Shown here piece after piece: positions 43,693-54,647 of a DNA stretch of 64,000 bases; position 1 is the stretch's first letter; each line of letters opens with the position of its first letter. The stretch lies in assembly GCF_001665785.1 (NCBI RefSeq), contig NZ_LZSO01000014.1, positions 123,737 to 187,736 of the forward strand, read 5' to 3'. Both the position numbers and the translations under genes were made by a program. The DNA comes from Mycolicibacterium peregrinum (lineage in GTDB: Bacteria > Actinomycetota > Actinomycetes > Mycobacteriales > Mycobacteriaceae). The notes under the pieces were generated by a model. The model was not told the origin of the DNA. It was given only the letters and a program-made list of their open reading frames with translations, and ran no database searches.

Positions 43693-44997
43693 CTAGAAGG
43701 CCGTCAGGTATTGGTCGATCTCCCATGGCGTGACGGTGCCGTGGTAGGCGAAGAACTCCTCGCGTTTGACGTCGGCGAAGTAGGAGGCGACGCCGTCGCC
43801 CGCGACGTCGAGCACCCCGGTGATGATCGGATCGGTCTCCAGTGATTCGACCGCGTGCAGCAGCGTGGGCGGCAGTGCCGCCGGTCCCTGGGCGCCCACC
43901 GCCCCCGGGTCGAGGCTGCGTTTGACACCGTCGAGACCGGCGCCCAGTGCCGCGGCGATCGCAAGGTACGGATTGGCCGAGCCGTCGCCACCACGCAACT
44001 CGATGCGCTGACTGTCGGGCACCCGGATGTAGTGGGTGCGGTCGTTGCCGCCGTAGCTGGGTTTGCGCGGCGCCCACGAGGCGCCCGAAGCGGTCGAGGT
44101 CGCGCCGGTCCGCTTGTAGGAGTTGACCGTTGGAGCGACGACGGACTGCAGCGCGCAGGCGTGGTCGAGGATGCCGCCGATGAATGCGTACGCCGTCTCG
44201 GACAGGCCCAGGCCCCGCTCGTCGGCGTCGGCAGGGAAGACCGGGGTACCGCCGCTGGTCAGCGACAGGTGCAGATGAAGGCCACTGCCGGTGCGGTCGC
44301 TGAACGGCTTGGGCATGAAGGTGGCCACCATGTCGCGTTCGGCGGCGATCATCGACAGCAGGTAGCGCAGCGTGATCACCCGGTCGGAGGTGGTCAGCGC
44401 GTCGGAGAACTCGAAGTTCTGCTCGAACTGGCCGTTGCCGTCCTCGTGGTCGTTGGCGTAGTTGGACCAGCCGAGGGTGTTCATCGCCGTCGAGATGGCA
44501 GTGAGGTGCTCGTACATGCGGGTGACACCACGCGCGTCGTAACAGGGCTGCGCAGCGGTGTCGGCGGCGTCGGCCGTGGCCAGGACGCCATCGGCGTTGC
44601 GCCGCAACAGGAAATACTCGACCTCGGCGCCCACCCAGGGTTCGAATCCGGCGTCGGCGGCGCGCTGGATCAGACCCTTCAGGATCACCCGCGGTGCATA
44701 CGGCCACGGTGCGCCCCCGACGTGTGGGTCGCAGTGCACGAGAGCCAAGCCCTCCTTGATGAACGGGATCGGGGTGAACGAGGCGGGGTCGGGGATGGCC
44801 ACGAGGTCGGGGTCCTTGGGTTCCTGGCCCATCGCGCCGACGGCATAGCCGGCGAAGCCGACGCCCTCGGTGGCCAGGAGTTCGACCGATTCGACGGGAA
44901 CCAGCTTGGCGCAAGGCTTTCCGCGCAGGTCTACGAACAGCGCGAGGATGAACTTGGTGCCGGATTGTTCGGCGAGGGTGGCGAGATCGGAGGGCAT
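43693..44997 (-). CDS. Glutamine synthetase family ligase (GlnT/gamma-glutamylmethylamide synthetase-like)
   Basis: A 434-residue ATP-dependent glutamate-amine ligase of the GlnT/GS type III group. GAEVEYFLL carries the metal-binding Glu pair, GNGQFEQNFEFSDAL further metal ligands, TFMPKPFSDRTGSGLHLHLSL the ATP and metal region, and YGGNDRTHYIRVPDSQRIEL the glutamate-binding Arg residues. The adenylylation tyrosine region of GlnA is absent. Heading an operon with three glutamate synthase-like subunits, it is likely to make gamma-glutamylmethylamide, or glutamine from low ammonia. A promoter-like pair (45032-45060) precedes it. Confidence 0.88.
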   Translation of the reverse strand: MPSDLATLAEQSGTKFILALFVDLRGKPCAKLVPVESVELLATEGVGFAGYAVGAMGQEPKDPDLVAIPDPASFTPIPFIKEGLALVHCDPHVGGAPWPYAPRVILKGLIQRAADAGFEPWVGAEVEYFLLRRNADGVLATADAADTAAQPCYDARGVTRMYEHLTAISTAMNTLGWSNYANDHEDGNGQFEQNFEFSDALTTSDRVITLRYLLSMIAAERDMVATFMPKPFSDRTGSGLHLHLSLTSGGTPVFPADADERGLGLSETAYAFIGGILDHACALQSVVAPTVNSYKRTGATSTASGASWAPRKPSYGGNDRTHYIRVPDSQRIELRGGDGSANPYLAIAAALGAGLDGVKRSLDPGAVGAQGPAALPPTLLHAVESLETDPIITGVLDVAGDGVASYFADVKREEFFAYHGTVTPWEIDQYLTAF

Positions 44998-45031
44998 AGC
45001 ACCAGCACTTTCGTCTCTTGTTGAGAATCAA

Positions 45032-45060
45032 AGTATCACGGTAGGAAACTTCGGCAAGTC
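45032..45060 (-). promoter_or_regulatory. Candidate promoter of the glutamine synthetase-like operon
   Basis: On the minus strand GACTTG (45060-45055) and GATACT (45037-45032) are 17 bases apart, a fair SigA-type arrangement. They lie 35 bases upstream of the ATG, just beyond the amt terminator, so the operon would have its own transcript. Confidence 0.35.
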
Positions 45061-45065
45061 GAGGA

Positions 45066-45119
45066 ATCCCCGGTCACCGGCTGCCGCGGATGCGGGTCCT
45101 CGGCAGCCGGGCCGGGGAT
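45066..45119 (-). terminator. Large hairpin downstream of amt
   Basis: ATCCCCG (45066-45072) pairs with CGGGGAT (45113-45119), and CCGGCTGCCG (45077-45086) pairs with CGGCAGCCGG (45101-45110), separated by a small internal loop. It starts 12 bases after the amt stop and should end amt transcription before the next promoter. Confidence 0.65.
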
Positions 45120-45130
45120 CATCTTTTCTG

Positions 45131-46390
45131 TCAGGCGAATTCGAGCTCGTAGGCCGAATCCCGGTGGAACGTGGTGTCGATACCCTTCTCCTCTTCCTCG
45201 GCGGAAATCCGGATGCCGATGGTCTTCTTGAGCACGTACGCGATGGCGAAGGCAACCGCGAACGAGTAGGCGGCCACCGCACCCGCGGCGATCGCCTGCT
45301 TCCACAGCTGGTCGAGCCCACCGCCGTAGAACAGGCCGCTGACCTTGCTCGGCATGGCCTCGCTGGCCAGGAGGCCGATCAACAGGGTGCCGATCACGCC
45401 GCCGACCAGGTGGACACCCACCACGTCCAGCGAGTCGTCGTAACCGAGCTTCTCCTTGAGGCCGACGGCCAGGATGCAGACCGCGCCGGCGACGGCACCC
45501 AGGATGATGGCGCCGACGGGGGTGACCGCGCCGCAGGCGGGGGTGATGGCGACCAGGCCCGCGATGGCGCCCGACGCGGCGCCGACACCGGTGACGTGGC
45601 CGGTCTTGAGCTTCTCGACCGAGATCCAGGCCAAGGTGGCCGCGCAGGTGGCGACAAACGTGGTCACCATGACGATGGCCGCGGAATTGCCTGCGGCCAG
45701 GGCGGATCCACCGTTGAAGGCATACCAGCCGGCCCACAGCATGCCGGCGCCCAGCAGGGTCAGCGGGACGTTGTGCGGCTTGCGCAGCTGGCCGAACATG
45801 GCCGACTTGCCGAGCACGATGGCCACCGCCAGGGCTGCGGCGCCGGCGTTGATGTGCACGGCGGTGCCACCCGCGAAGTCGATGGCGTGCAGCTTGTTGG
45901 CGATCCAGCCGCCCACGGAGTCGTCCGAGAATGTCTTGTCAAAGGCGAAAACCCAGTGTGCGACCGGGAAGTACACAAGCACCGCCCAGACGCCGGCGAA
46001 GATCATCCAGGCGCCGAACTTCATCCGGTCGGCGACCGCGCCGGAGATCAGCGCCACGGTGATGGCGGCGAACAATGCCTGGAAGAGGGAGAACAAACTA
46101 ACGGGCAGGCCGTTGACCGAGGTCATCGGCTCGACCAGATTCTTCATGCCGGCGAATTCGGTGATGCTGCCGAGCAGTCCGAGATCGCCGTAAGACGTTC
46201 CGAATGCCATCGAGAATCCGAACAGCACCCACAGCACGCCCACCAGGGCGACTGCGCCGAACGTCATCATCATCATGTTGGTCGAGCTCTTGACCGAGAC
46301 CATGCCGCCGTAGAACAGGGCAAGCCCGGGGATCATCAGCGTGAGGCCGATGATGCAACACAGCATGAACGCCGTGGTTCCTGTATCCAT
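45131..46390 (-). CDS. amt: Ammonium/methylammonium transporter
   Basis: A 419-residue Amt/MEP/Rh transporter with eleven expected membrane helices. AFDFAGG-like HAIDFAGGTAVHINAGAAAL is the pore signature with the first pore histidine, and DVVGVHLVGGVIGT carries the second. The cytoplasmic tail (EEEEKGIDTTFHRDSAYELE) has the DTTFHRDSAYE-type end contacted by PII proteins. ATG 46390 has AGGAG six bases upstream. No glnK or glnD follows, unlike the classic amtB operon. Its place next to the glx-type operon suggests uptake of ammonium or methylammonium for it. Confidence 0.94.
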   Translation of the reverse strand: MDTGTTAFMLCCIIGLTLMIPGLALFYGGMVSVKSSTNMMMMTFGAVALVGVLWVLFGFSMAFGTSYGDLGLLGSITEFAGMKNLVEPMTSVNGLPVSLFSLFQALFAAITVALISGAVADRMKFGAWMIFAGVWAVLVYFPVAHWVFAFDKTFSDDSVGGWIANKLHAIDFAGGTAVHINAGAAALAVAIVLGKSAMFGQLRKPHNVPLTLLGAGMLWAGWYAFNGGSALAAGNSAAIVMVTTFVATCAATLAWISVEKLKTGHVTGVGAASGAIAGLVAITPACGAVTPVGAIILGAVAGAVCILAVGLKEKLGYDDSLDVVGVHLVGGVIGTLLIGLLASEAMPSKVSGLFYGGGLDQLWKQAIAAGAVAAYSFAVAFAIAYVLKKTIGIRISAEEEEKGIDTTFHRDSAYELEFA

Positions 46391-46555
46391 CAACATCTCC
46401 TGGGGGTGAGGGCCCGACGGGCCGATCACTGGGAGTTGACGACGTTTCTGTTACGTGGACCGACCTGTTGTGTTGCGACGACGTAAAGCTGAGTGCCGGA
46501 CGGCCGTGAGGACCTCGTTACGGAACGTTCATCGACAGAAATGCCAGGGAAATCC

Positions 46556-46573
46556 GTATACCCGACGGTATAC
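46556..46573. promoter_or_regulatory. Perfect 7-4-7 inverted repeat, candidate GntR operator
   Basis: GTATACC (46556-46562) and GGTATAC (46567-46573) are perfect inverted arms around four bases, ending four bases before the permease start codon. This is the size and symmetry of FCD-type GntR operators. The regulator encoded last in this operon (48565-49287) is of that type. The site would overlap the -10 region or start of a leaderless transcript. Confidence 0.6.
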
Positions 46574-46577
46574 AGCC

Positions 46578-47885
46578 ATGGATACAGCGCTCGCCGAACA
46601 GCATTCGGCGCTTGGTGAGGAGTACGAGAACCAGCCCGTCCCGGTGACCGCCCGCAAGTCACTGTTCGCGGTGTCCGCGGTGTGGGTCGGCTTCCCGATG
46701 ATCATGACCTCGGCCGTCTTCGCGGGCATCGTCGTCTACAACCTCGGCTTCGTCATGGGTCTGGTCGCCATCGTGGTCGGTGACCTGATCCTGATGGGCT
46801 ATGTCGGCACGCTGAGCTACCTGGCCGGCCGATCAGGCAAGAACTTCGCGCTGACCGCGGCGGACACCTTCGGGACCAAGGGCTTCCGAGCTGTCTCGGC
46901 CTTCCTGTCGGCATTGGTGATCGGCTGGTTCGCCTTCCAGACCGGAATGGTCGGGTCCACGCTCAACCTCTCGATGGGATGGAGCGCGCCGTGGATCACC
47001 CTGTTGGCCGGGGTGCTGTTCGTCGCGTTGACCTTCGTCGGGATCCGGGCGATCTCCTGGATCGGGGTCGTGGCCTCGGTCCTGTTCATCCCGCTGGGAA
47101 TTGTCGCCGTCGCGTTGGCGGCGGCAAACGGCGGTATCAGCTCCGCCCTGTCCTACAGTGGCGGTGCCGACGCGAGCGCCTTCGGCTTCGGCGTCGCGGT
47201 GACCATGGTGTTCGCCTGCTTCGCCGACTCGGGGACCATGACCGCTGACTTCACCCGGTGGGCCCGTAACGGCAGAGAAGGCGCGTTGGCGGCATTCTCC
47301 GCGTTTCCGGTCGCGTACCTCATCGCCCAGCTGGCCGGCGCGTTCGTGGTCGCACTGGGCGCCGCTGCCGCACCCGGTGTGGCGGGCGGTGACTTCCTGC
47401 ATGTCCTGGTGGGCGCCGGGGGAGTCCTGGTGCCGTTGGCGATCGTCTTCGTCTTCGTCAACCTCGGCAGCGTGTGTGCACACTGCCTCTACAACGGTGC
47501 GGTCGGGTTCGGCAACATCACCGGAAAGACCATGCGTCAGTTGACGATCGTGCTGGGTGTGGTGGGAACCGTCGCCGCCGTCGCAGGCATCTGGTCGTAC
47601 TTCGCGACGTGGCTCAACATCCTCGGGGTGCTGGTGCCCCCGATCGGCATCGTGCTGATCCTCGACCAGTTGGTGTTCGCCCGCCGTCGGGCCACCGCGT
47701 CGATCGCGTGGAAGCCGTTCGCGGCGTGGGGAATCGGAGCCGGAGGCGCGCTGCTGACGCACTTCTACGCCCCGCAGCTGTCCGACGCGGTGGTGGCGAT
47801 GATGGTCGGCGGGCTGGCTTTCACCGCGTTGGCGTACCTGCCGGTCCGCGCCGTGCAACCGGCCCTCGTGGGAGAAACCGCATGA
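46578..47885 (+). CDS. NCS1-type nucleobase/cytosine permease family transporter
   Basis: A 435-residue membrane protein with about twelve helices. The N-terminus [20 protein letters not shown] and [13 protein letters not shown], together with later [20 protein letters not shown], match the cytosine/purine permease (CodB-like) branch of NCS1. The neighbouring hydrolase suggests a urea-type nitrogen compound such as biuret, or a pyrimidine product, as cargo. There is no Shine-Dalgarno sequence before ATG 46578 and the inverted repeat lies directly upstream, so a leaderless message is likely. Its stop overlaps the hydrolase start. Confidence 0.88.
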   Translation: MDTALAEQHSALGEEYENQPVPVTARKSLFAVSAVWVGFPMIMTSAVFAGIVVYNLGFVMGLVAIVVGDLILMGYVGTLSYLAGRSGKNFALTAADTFGTKGFRAVSAFLSALVIGWFAFQTGMVGSTLNLSMGWSAPWITLLAGVLFVALTFVGIRAISWIGVVASVLFIPLGIVAVALAAANGGISSALSYSGGADASAFGFGVAVTMVFACFADSGTMTADFTRWARNGREGALAAFSAFPVAYLIAQLAGAFVVALGAAAAPGVAGGDFLHVLVGAGGVLVPLAIVFVFVNLGSVCAHCLYNGAVGFGNITGKTMRQLTIVLGVVGTVAAVAGIWSYFATWLNILGVLVPPIGIVLILDQLVFARRRATASIAWKPFAAWGIGAGGALLTHFYAPQLSDAVVAMMVGGLAFTALAYLPVRAVQPALVGETA

Positions 47886-48568
47886 TCACGATCGAGGCCA
47901 ACCCCTACGTCTGGCCGTATGACGGTGACATACCCACCGGGCGGACGGCATTGATCAACATCGACTGGCAGGTCGACTTCTGCGGTGAGGGCGGCTACGT
48001 CGACAGCATGGGCTATGACCTGTCGCTGGTCCGCACCCCACTGGGCCCTGCACAGGAGGTGCTCGCCGCGGCCCGCGCGGCCGGGCTGCTGGTCATCCAC
48101 ACCCGCGAAGGTCACCGCCCCGATCTGTCGGACCTGCCCGCCAACAAGCGGTGGCGGTCGGCGCAGATCGGCGCGGAGATCGGATCGACCGGACCGTGCG
48201 GCCGGATCCTCACCAGGGGCGAGCCGGGCTGGCAATCGGTTCCCGAGATGGCTGCTCTGCCAGGCGAACCCGTGATCGACAAGCCGGGCAAGGGTAGCTT
48301 CTACGCGACCGATCTGGACCTGGTGCTACGGACCCGCGGCATCACGCACATCATCTTCACGGGCATCACCACCGACGTGTGTGTGCACACCACCATGCGT
48401 GACGCCAACGACCGCGGCTACGAGTGCCTGGTCGTCTCGGATGCCACCGGCGCCACCGACTACGCCAATCACGTTGCGGCGCTGAACATGATCACCATGC
48501 AGGGCGGGGTGTTCGGGGCGCATGCCGCCAGTGTCGACGTGGTGGCCGCGCTCAAGGAACTGCAATGA
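47882..48568 (+). CDS. Cysteine hydrolase of the isochorismatase family, biuret hydrolase-like
   Basis: A 228-residue amidohydrolase. Asp in [20 protein letters not shown], Lys in [15 protein letters not shown] and Cys in [20 protein letters not shown] form the isochorismatase-type Asp-Lys-Cys triad. The blocks [20 protein letters not shown] and [14 protein letters not shown] closely match the rhizobial biuret hydrolase as I remember it, which turns biuret into allophanate and ammonia. N-carbamoyl compounds are the alternative. It is coupled by ATGA overlaps to the permease upstream and the GntR regulator downstream. No allophanate hydrolase is in the window. Confidence 0.85.
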   Translation: MITIEANPYVWPYDGDIPTGRTALINIDWQVDFCGEGGYVDSMGYDLSLVRTPLGPAQEVLAAARAAGLLVIHTREGHRPDLSDLPANKRWRSAQIGAEIGSTGPCGRILTRGEPGWQSVPEMAALPGEPVIDKPGKGSFYATDLDLVLRTRGITHIIFTGITTDVCVHTTMRDANDRGYECLVVSDATGATDYANHVAALNMITMQGGVFGAHAASVDVVAALKELQ

Positions 48569-49287
48569 CCGGCACCCGGGTCGAGCAGCCGGTATCGCTG
48601 CGCGACCGGGTCTATGTGGACCTGGGCAAGAAGCTCATGGTCGGCGAGATCGATCACCGCACCCGGCTCGTCGAGACCCAACTGTGCGAGACGCTCGACG
48701 TCAGCCGGACCCCGCTGAGAGAGGCGCTGGTCCGGCTGCACGCCGACGGCATGCTTGAGCGGCGCTCGGACGGGTACTACCCGGTGGCTCTCGACATCGC
48801 CGGGGTCCGGGACCTCTACGAGCTGCGCGTGACGATCGAACTGCGCGGCATCGCCCGAATTCTGGAAACCGACGAACTGCAGTACGACAAGGACCGGCTG
48901 GCCGCACTGCGTGCCGAATGGGCAGAACTGAAAGCCAGCCCGCCCCCGCCGGAGGCGGACATGGTGCTGCTGGACGAGGGGTTCCACATCGCGTTGTGCA
49001 CTGCGTCGGGCAACGCGGCGATGGTGGCGGCACTCGACAACGTCAACCGGCGGATCCGGCTGATCCGCATGTACGACTTCGTCACCGAGGAGCGGGTGAC
49101 CGCGACCATCACCGAGCACCTGCAGATCGTCGACCTGTTGCTCGACGACGAGCTCGACGCCGGTCGCACCGCGCTGCACGAACACGTGGGTGCGAGTTTC
49201 GAGGTCGTCGAACGGCGTGCACTGCGGGCGTTGAGTGCGCGGGCCCTCGGTCAGTCGGTGACATCGCTCGAAGCGCTGTGGAAGTAG
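48565..49287 (+). CDS. GntR family regulator, FCD subfamily
   Basis: A 240-residue regulator. The winged helix is at residues 10-75 ([40 protein letters not shown]). An FCD ligand-binding domain follows ([63 protein letters not shown]); its Asp and three His residues are the usual metal-binding set. It is the last gene of the permease-hydrolase operon, joined by ATGA overlap, and is the natural candidate to bind the inverted repeat at 46556-46573 and respond to the transported compound. Confidence 0.9.
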   Translation: MTGTRVEQPVSLRDRVYVDLGKKLMVGEIDHRTRLVETQLCETLDVSRTPLREALVRLHADGMLERRSDGYYPVALDIAGVRDLYELRVTIELRGIARILETDELQYDKDRLAALRAEWAELKASPPPPEADMVLLDEGFHIALCTASGNAAMVAALDNVNRRIRLIRMYDFVTEERVTATITEHLQIVDLLLDDELDAGRTALHEHVGASFEVVERRALRALSARALGQSVTSLEALWK

Positions 49288-49294
49288 TGGCCGG

Positions 49295-50665
49295 CTACTT
49301 CTCACCGGTTCCGGGCAGGGGCCTTTCCCGCACATTCGGGGTGCCGAGCCGCCAGGCCAACCAGGGCAGTGCCGCGTCGAATGCCGCACTGGCCGCCTGG
49401 AAATCGTGGCCACCCTTGTAGCCCACCACCGAGCATTCGACGTTGTAACCGCTCAGCAGGGCGCACAGTTTGTTGGCGTTGGAGGCGTGCTCTTCGGAAA
49501 ACGTGTCCCAACCGGCTATCGCCTCTTCGGATGGGGGCGTGGTGGTGCCGTCACGATGGACGGTCGGCGTGTTCTCGCCGACGCCGAGCCATGCCGCCAT
49601 GGTGTCGTACGGGCCGTGCCGGGTGACCACGGTCTTGGGGTCGAATGCCTCCCAGGCTGCTCGGTCGCCACCGAAGAGCCGTGCGATGGTCTGGTCCTTG
49701 GTGCCCGCATTGGGGCCGAGTGTGCCGTCCAGCCAGACGAAGGCGCTGAACATCTCGGGATTGCGCACCGCGGTGTTCAGGGCGCACGTCGCACCCGAGG
49801 ACCACCCGGCCAGTCCCCAGTTCTGCGCCTTCGGGCTGACGCCGAAACGTGAAATCAGATAGGGCACGAGATCTTTGGTCAGATGGGATGCGGCGTTGCC
49901 ACGGGTGCCGTCGACGCATTCGGTGTCGTTGCTGAACTTGCCCGCGATGTCGGGGAATACGAAGACCGGCGCATTGCCGTGGTGCAGCGCGGCAAAGTCG
50001 TCGAGGGCCTGCAAGGCGCCGGTCGATTGCAACCAGTCGTTCGGATGATTGAACTCGCCGCCCATCATGATGACCGCGGGTAGTTGCGGCGGCGGGTTGG
50101 TGGCGAACCACGCCGGCGGAAGGTAGACCACCTCGGTCCGGTGCGGGAAACCCGATGCGTCGGACGGGATGTCCACGCGTACCACCGTGCCGCGCGTAGG
50201 TATCTCACCGGACTCTCGAAGCGCGGCGAGCTGGGATTCGTCGATCCACTGCTCGGGCTCTGTGTGCGTCACCCGGAGCCAGGCCGCACGGACCGTGGGG
50301 AAATAGCCGGTCGCGGTGTTGAGCGCGGCAAGACCACACACCACCGTCAACACCACCGACAGCACCGATACGAACCGGCGCCACCACGCACTGCCGCGCC
50401 AACCGGCGACGAGAACCGTCGCCGCGAATCCGAACATCGCCGTCCAGAAAATGGTGCCGAACGAGATGGCATCGGCGGACCAGCCCTGGTGCCGCACGAA
50501 CAGCCGTGCGGCGGCAGCCAGGCCCACGCCGACCAACACGGCCGCGAGAAGCCATCGCCTCGTCCACTCCCGAGACCGGCGACGACCGATCGCCACCACG
50601 ATCGCGATCAAGGCAAGCAATTGCAGCGTTATCGGAATCAGGCCGTTGGTCAGTGACAGGTTCAT
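49295..50665 (-). CDS. Membrane-anchored esterase of the antigen 85/esterase D-like family
   Basis: A 456-residue protein. The first 135 residues hold four membrane helices. The rest is an alpha/beta hydrolase domain: VVYLPPAWF, GNAPVFVFPDIAGKFSNDTE, the nucleophile Ser in WGLAGWSSGATCALN, an Asp-containing FVWLDGTLGP segment and a late His in YKGGHDFQAASAAF. This layout is seen in mycobacterial membrane esterases related to the mycolyltransferases, but no trehalose-binding signature can be read. The ATG overlaps the stop of the galU-like gene. Its active site would face outside the membrane if the four helices place the domain there. Confidence 0.83.
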   Translation of the reverse strand: MNLSLTNGLIPITLQLLALIAIVVAIGRRRSREWTRRWLLAAVLVGVGLAAAARLFVRHQGWSADAISFGTIFWTAMFGFAATVLVAGWRGSAWWRRFVSVLSVVLTVVCGLAALNTATGYFPTVRAAWLRVTHTEPEQWIDESQLAALRESGEIPTRGTVVRVDIPSDASGFPHRTEVVYLPPAWFATNPPPQLPAVIMMGGEFNHPNDWLQSTGALQALDDFAALHHGNAPVFVFPDIAGKFSNDTECVDGTRGNAASHLTKDLVPYLISRFGVSPKAQNWGLAGWSSGATCALNTAVRNPEMFSAFVWLDGTLGPNAGTKDQTIARLFGGDRAAWEAFDPKTVVTRHGPYDTMAAWLGVGENTPTVHRDGTTTPPSEEAIAGWDTFSEEHASNANKLCALLSGYNVECSVVGYKGGHDFQAASAAFDAALPWLAWRLGTPNVRERPLPGTGEK

Positions 50666-51609
50666 GTGGACCGGCCCTCTCCGATGTCCTGCGAAAGCTT
50701 GTGCAGCAGAGGGCCCTCCAACTCATCGGCCAATTGCCGCAGTACGGGGCCGTATTCGGGATGGGCCAGCGCGAACGCGAACTGGGCGACCAGATAGTCG
50801 GGCGGATTGCCGGTGTCATACCAGTGCCCCTGGATCACCTGGCCGTAGACCGCGTGGTCCTTGGCGTGGGCGTTGATCGCGTCGGTCAGGTAGATCTCGC
50901 CGGACTGGGTCTGCTGGTACCAGCGGTTGGTCTGCTCACGCAACTGATCGATGATGCCGGGTGTGACGACGTAGCCGCCGATCGCGGCGTAGTCGGAGCG
51001 GGCCTCATGTGGCTGCGGCTTCTCGACGATTCCACTGATCCTCAGAAGCCCGCCGTCGAGCTCCTCGTCGATGATCGGCACGCCGTACCGACGTGAATTC
51101 TCCGGAGCCATCGGCATCAACGCCAGCACCGGGGATGAGGTCTGTTCGTAGGCCCGGATCAGTTGTTGGGCGCGCGGCACCTCGGCGACGAATACGTCGT
51201 CGGGCCACAACACCAGGACCGGCTCGTCACCGAACGAGCGTGAGGCATTGAGCACCGGCGTGCCGTTGCCATACGGACCGTGCTGATGGAGATAGGTGAT
51301 GTGGCCTTGCGCGGACAGCTCGCCGACCTCCGCGACGGCGTCGGCGTAGGCGTCCTTGCCGTCCGCACGCAGCTGATCCACCAGCGTCGTATTGGGCCGA
51401 AAATGCTCCTCTATCAAGTTCTTTCCACCGGAGACGACGATCGTGATGTCGGTGATCCCGGAGTTGACCAGCTCGCGCACCGTGTGCTCGATGACCGGCT
51501 TGTCGCCGACAGGGAGCATCTCCTTGGGAATGGCCTTGGTCAGCGGCAGGAGACGCGAACCGATTCCCGCGGCGGGGATGACGGCTTTGCGGATGGCCTG
51601 TCGTGCCAT
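50662..51609 (-). CDS. galU: UTP-glucose-1-phosphate uridylyltransferase
   Basis: A 315-residue nucleotidyltransferase. The N-terminal signature AVIPAAGIGSRLLPLTKAIP and KEMLPVGDKPVIEHTVREL bind UTP. VLWPDDVFV holds the metal Asp, and GIVEKPQPHEARSDYAAIGG and YDTGNPPDYLVAQFAFAL are GalU hallmarks. It makes UDP-glucose for glycogen, trehalose and cell-envelope glycans. ATG 51609 was chosen because the family N-terminus starts there; the frame is open upstream. The stop overlaps the esterase start by four bases, an unusual partner for galU. A second GalU-type gene elsewhere cannot be excluded. Confidence 0.9.
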   Translation of the reverse strand: MARQAIRKAVIPAAGIGSRLLPLTKAIPKEMLPVGDKPVIEHTVRELVNSGITDITIVVSGGKNLIEEHFRPNTTLVDQLRADGKDAYADAVAEVGELSAQGHITYLHQHGPYGNGTPVLNASRSFGDEPVLVLWPDDVFVAEVPRAQQLIRAYEQTSSPVLALMPMAPENSRRYGVPIIDEELDGGLLRISGIVEKPQPHEARSDYAAIGGYVVTPGIIDQLREQTNRWYQQTQSGEIYLTDAINAHAKDHAVYGQVIQGHWYDTGNPPDYLVAQFAFALAHPEYGPVLRQLADELEGPLLHKLSQDIGEGRST

Positions 51610-51653
51610 GTGTTCCTCTCCCGGTGCTCCACCAAAACTAGCCGGTGAGCCCT

Positions 51654-52253
51654 TCAGCCGAGCGGAATTCCCCAGCGACCACCAAATGCGATCTGGTTCA
51701 AAGGCAGCCGTTCCCGGGCCCGGCTGTCGCGTTCGACGATCGCAGGGTCGGCCACCGAGTAGTCCCCGAGCGTGCCGACAGCCACCACCGCGATCGGCCG
51801 CACCCCGTCCGGGATGCCGAACGCCGCCTGCGCGCCGTCCACGTCGAAGCCGGCCATCGGATGAGTGATCAGTCCGCGGGACACCGCCTCGACGGTGAGC
51901 TGTGCGATGGCCGCTCCGGCGTCGACCGCTGCGTACAAGGCGGTCCGCTCGTCTTCTCCTTCGTCGGCGCACACCAGGATCAGCGCCGAGGCGGCCTGGG
52001 CATAGCTGTTGCCGCGTTTGAGTAGGCCGGCCAGTGTGGTGAATGTCTCGTCAGCTCTGATCCCGACCACGAACCGCACCGGTTGACGGTGGCCCCAGCT
52101 GGCGGCCCAGCGCGCGGCCTCCAGCAGTGCGATGAGCTGGTCAGCGGCGATGACGGCGTCGGGGTCGAAGGCCCGGGGGCTCCAGCGGGCTGCGAGATCG
52201 GGGTGGATCGGCACGCTGGTGCTGGCCAGGCGGCCGTTCGGCGTGGCAGGCAC
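51654..52253 (-). CDS. Nitroreductase family protein
   Basis: A 199-residue FMN-dependent nitroreductase-fold protein. The first strand region HPDLAARWSPRAFDPDAVIA with Arg-Trp-Ser-Pro-Arg-Ala-Phe is the standard FMN-phosphate motif. LEAARWAASWGHRQPVRFVV and TLAGLLKRGNSYAQ follow, and GRGLITHPMAGFD-like VSRGLITHPMAGFD is the conserved Gly/His segment before the last helix. It would reduce quinones or nitro compounds with NAD(P)H. Start GTG 52253 fits the family length; a longer start at 52316 is possible. It is divergent from ask. Confidence 0.88.
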   Translation of the reverse strand: MPATPNGRLASTSVPIHPDLAARWSPRAFDPDAVIAADQLIALLEAARWAASWGHRQPVRFVVGIRADETFTTLAGLLKRGNSYAQAASALILVCADEGEDERTALYAAVDAGAAIAQLTVEAVSRGLITHPMAGFDVDGAQAAFGIPDGVRPIAVVAVGTLGDYSVADPAIVERDSRARERLPLNQIAFGGRWGIPLG

Positions 52254-52340
52254 GTCAGCCAAGCTACCGGCGGGGAAAACCGCGTGCGCGTCTCCCTTAT
52301 CCTGTGTGGGACTCAATCCAGCGTTCTGAAGGGTTAGACA

Positions 52341-54642
<2,302 letters not shown>

Positions 54643-54647
54643 CCGCC

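Noticed and set aside
42809..45031. 740-codon open frame suggesting a fused ligase-amidotransferase
   Set aside because: The upstream part is the wrong frame of the glutamine synthetase-like gene. The catalytic Cys must be residue 2, so the true start is 43678.
46444..46459. Possible GlnR binding site upstream of amt (GAAAC-N6-TCCAC on the minus strand, plus nearby GTTAC)
   Set aside because: Only one half matches the GNAAC pattern well and the AC-N9-AC spacing fails for the other candidates. GlnR control is likely from biology but not shown by the sequence.
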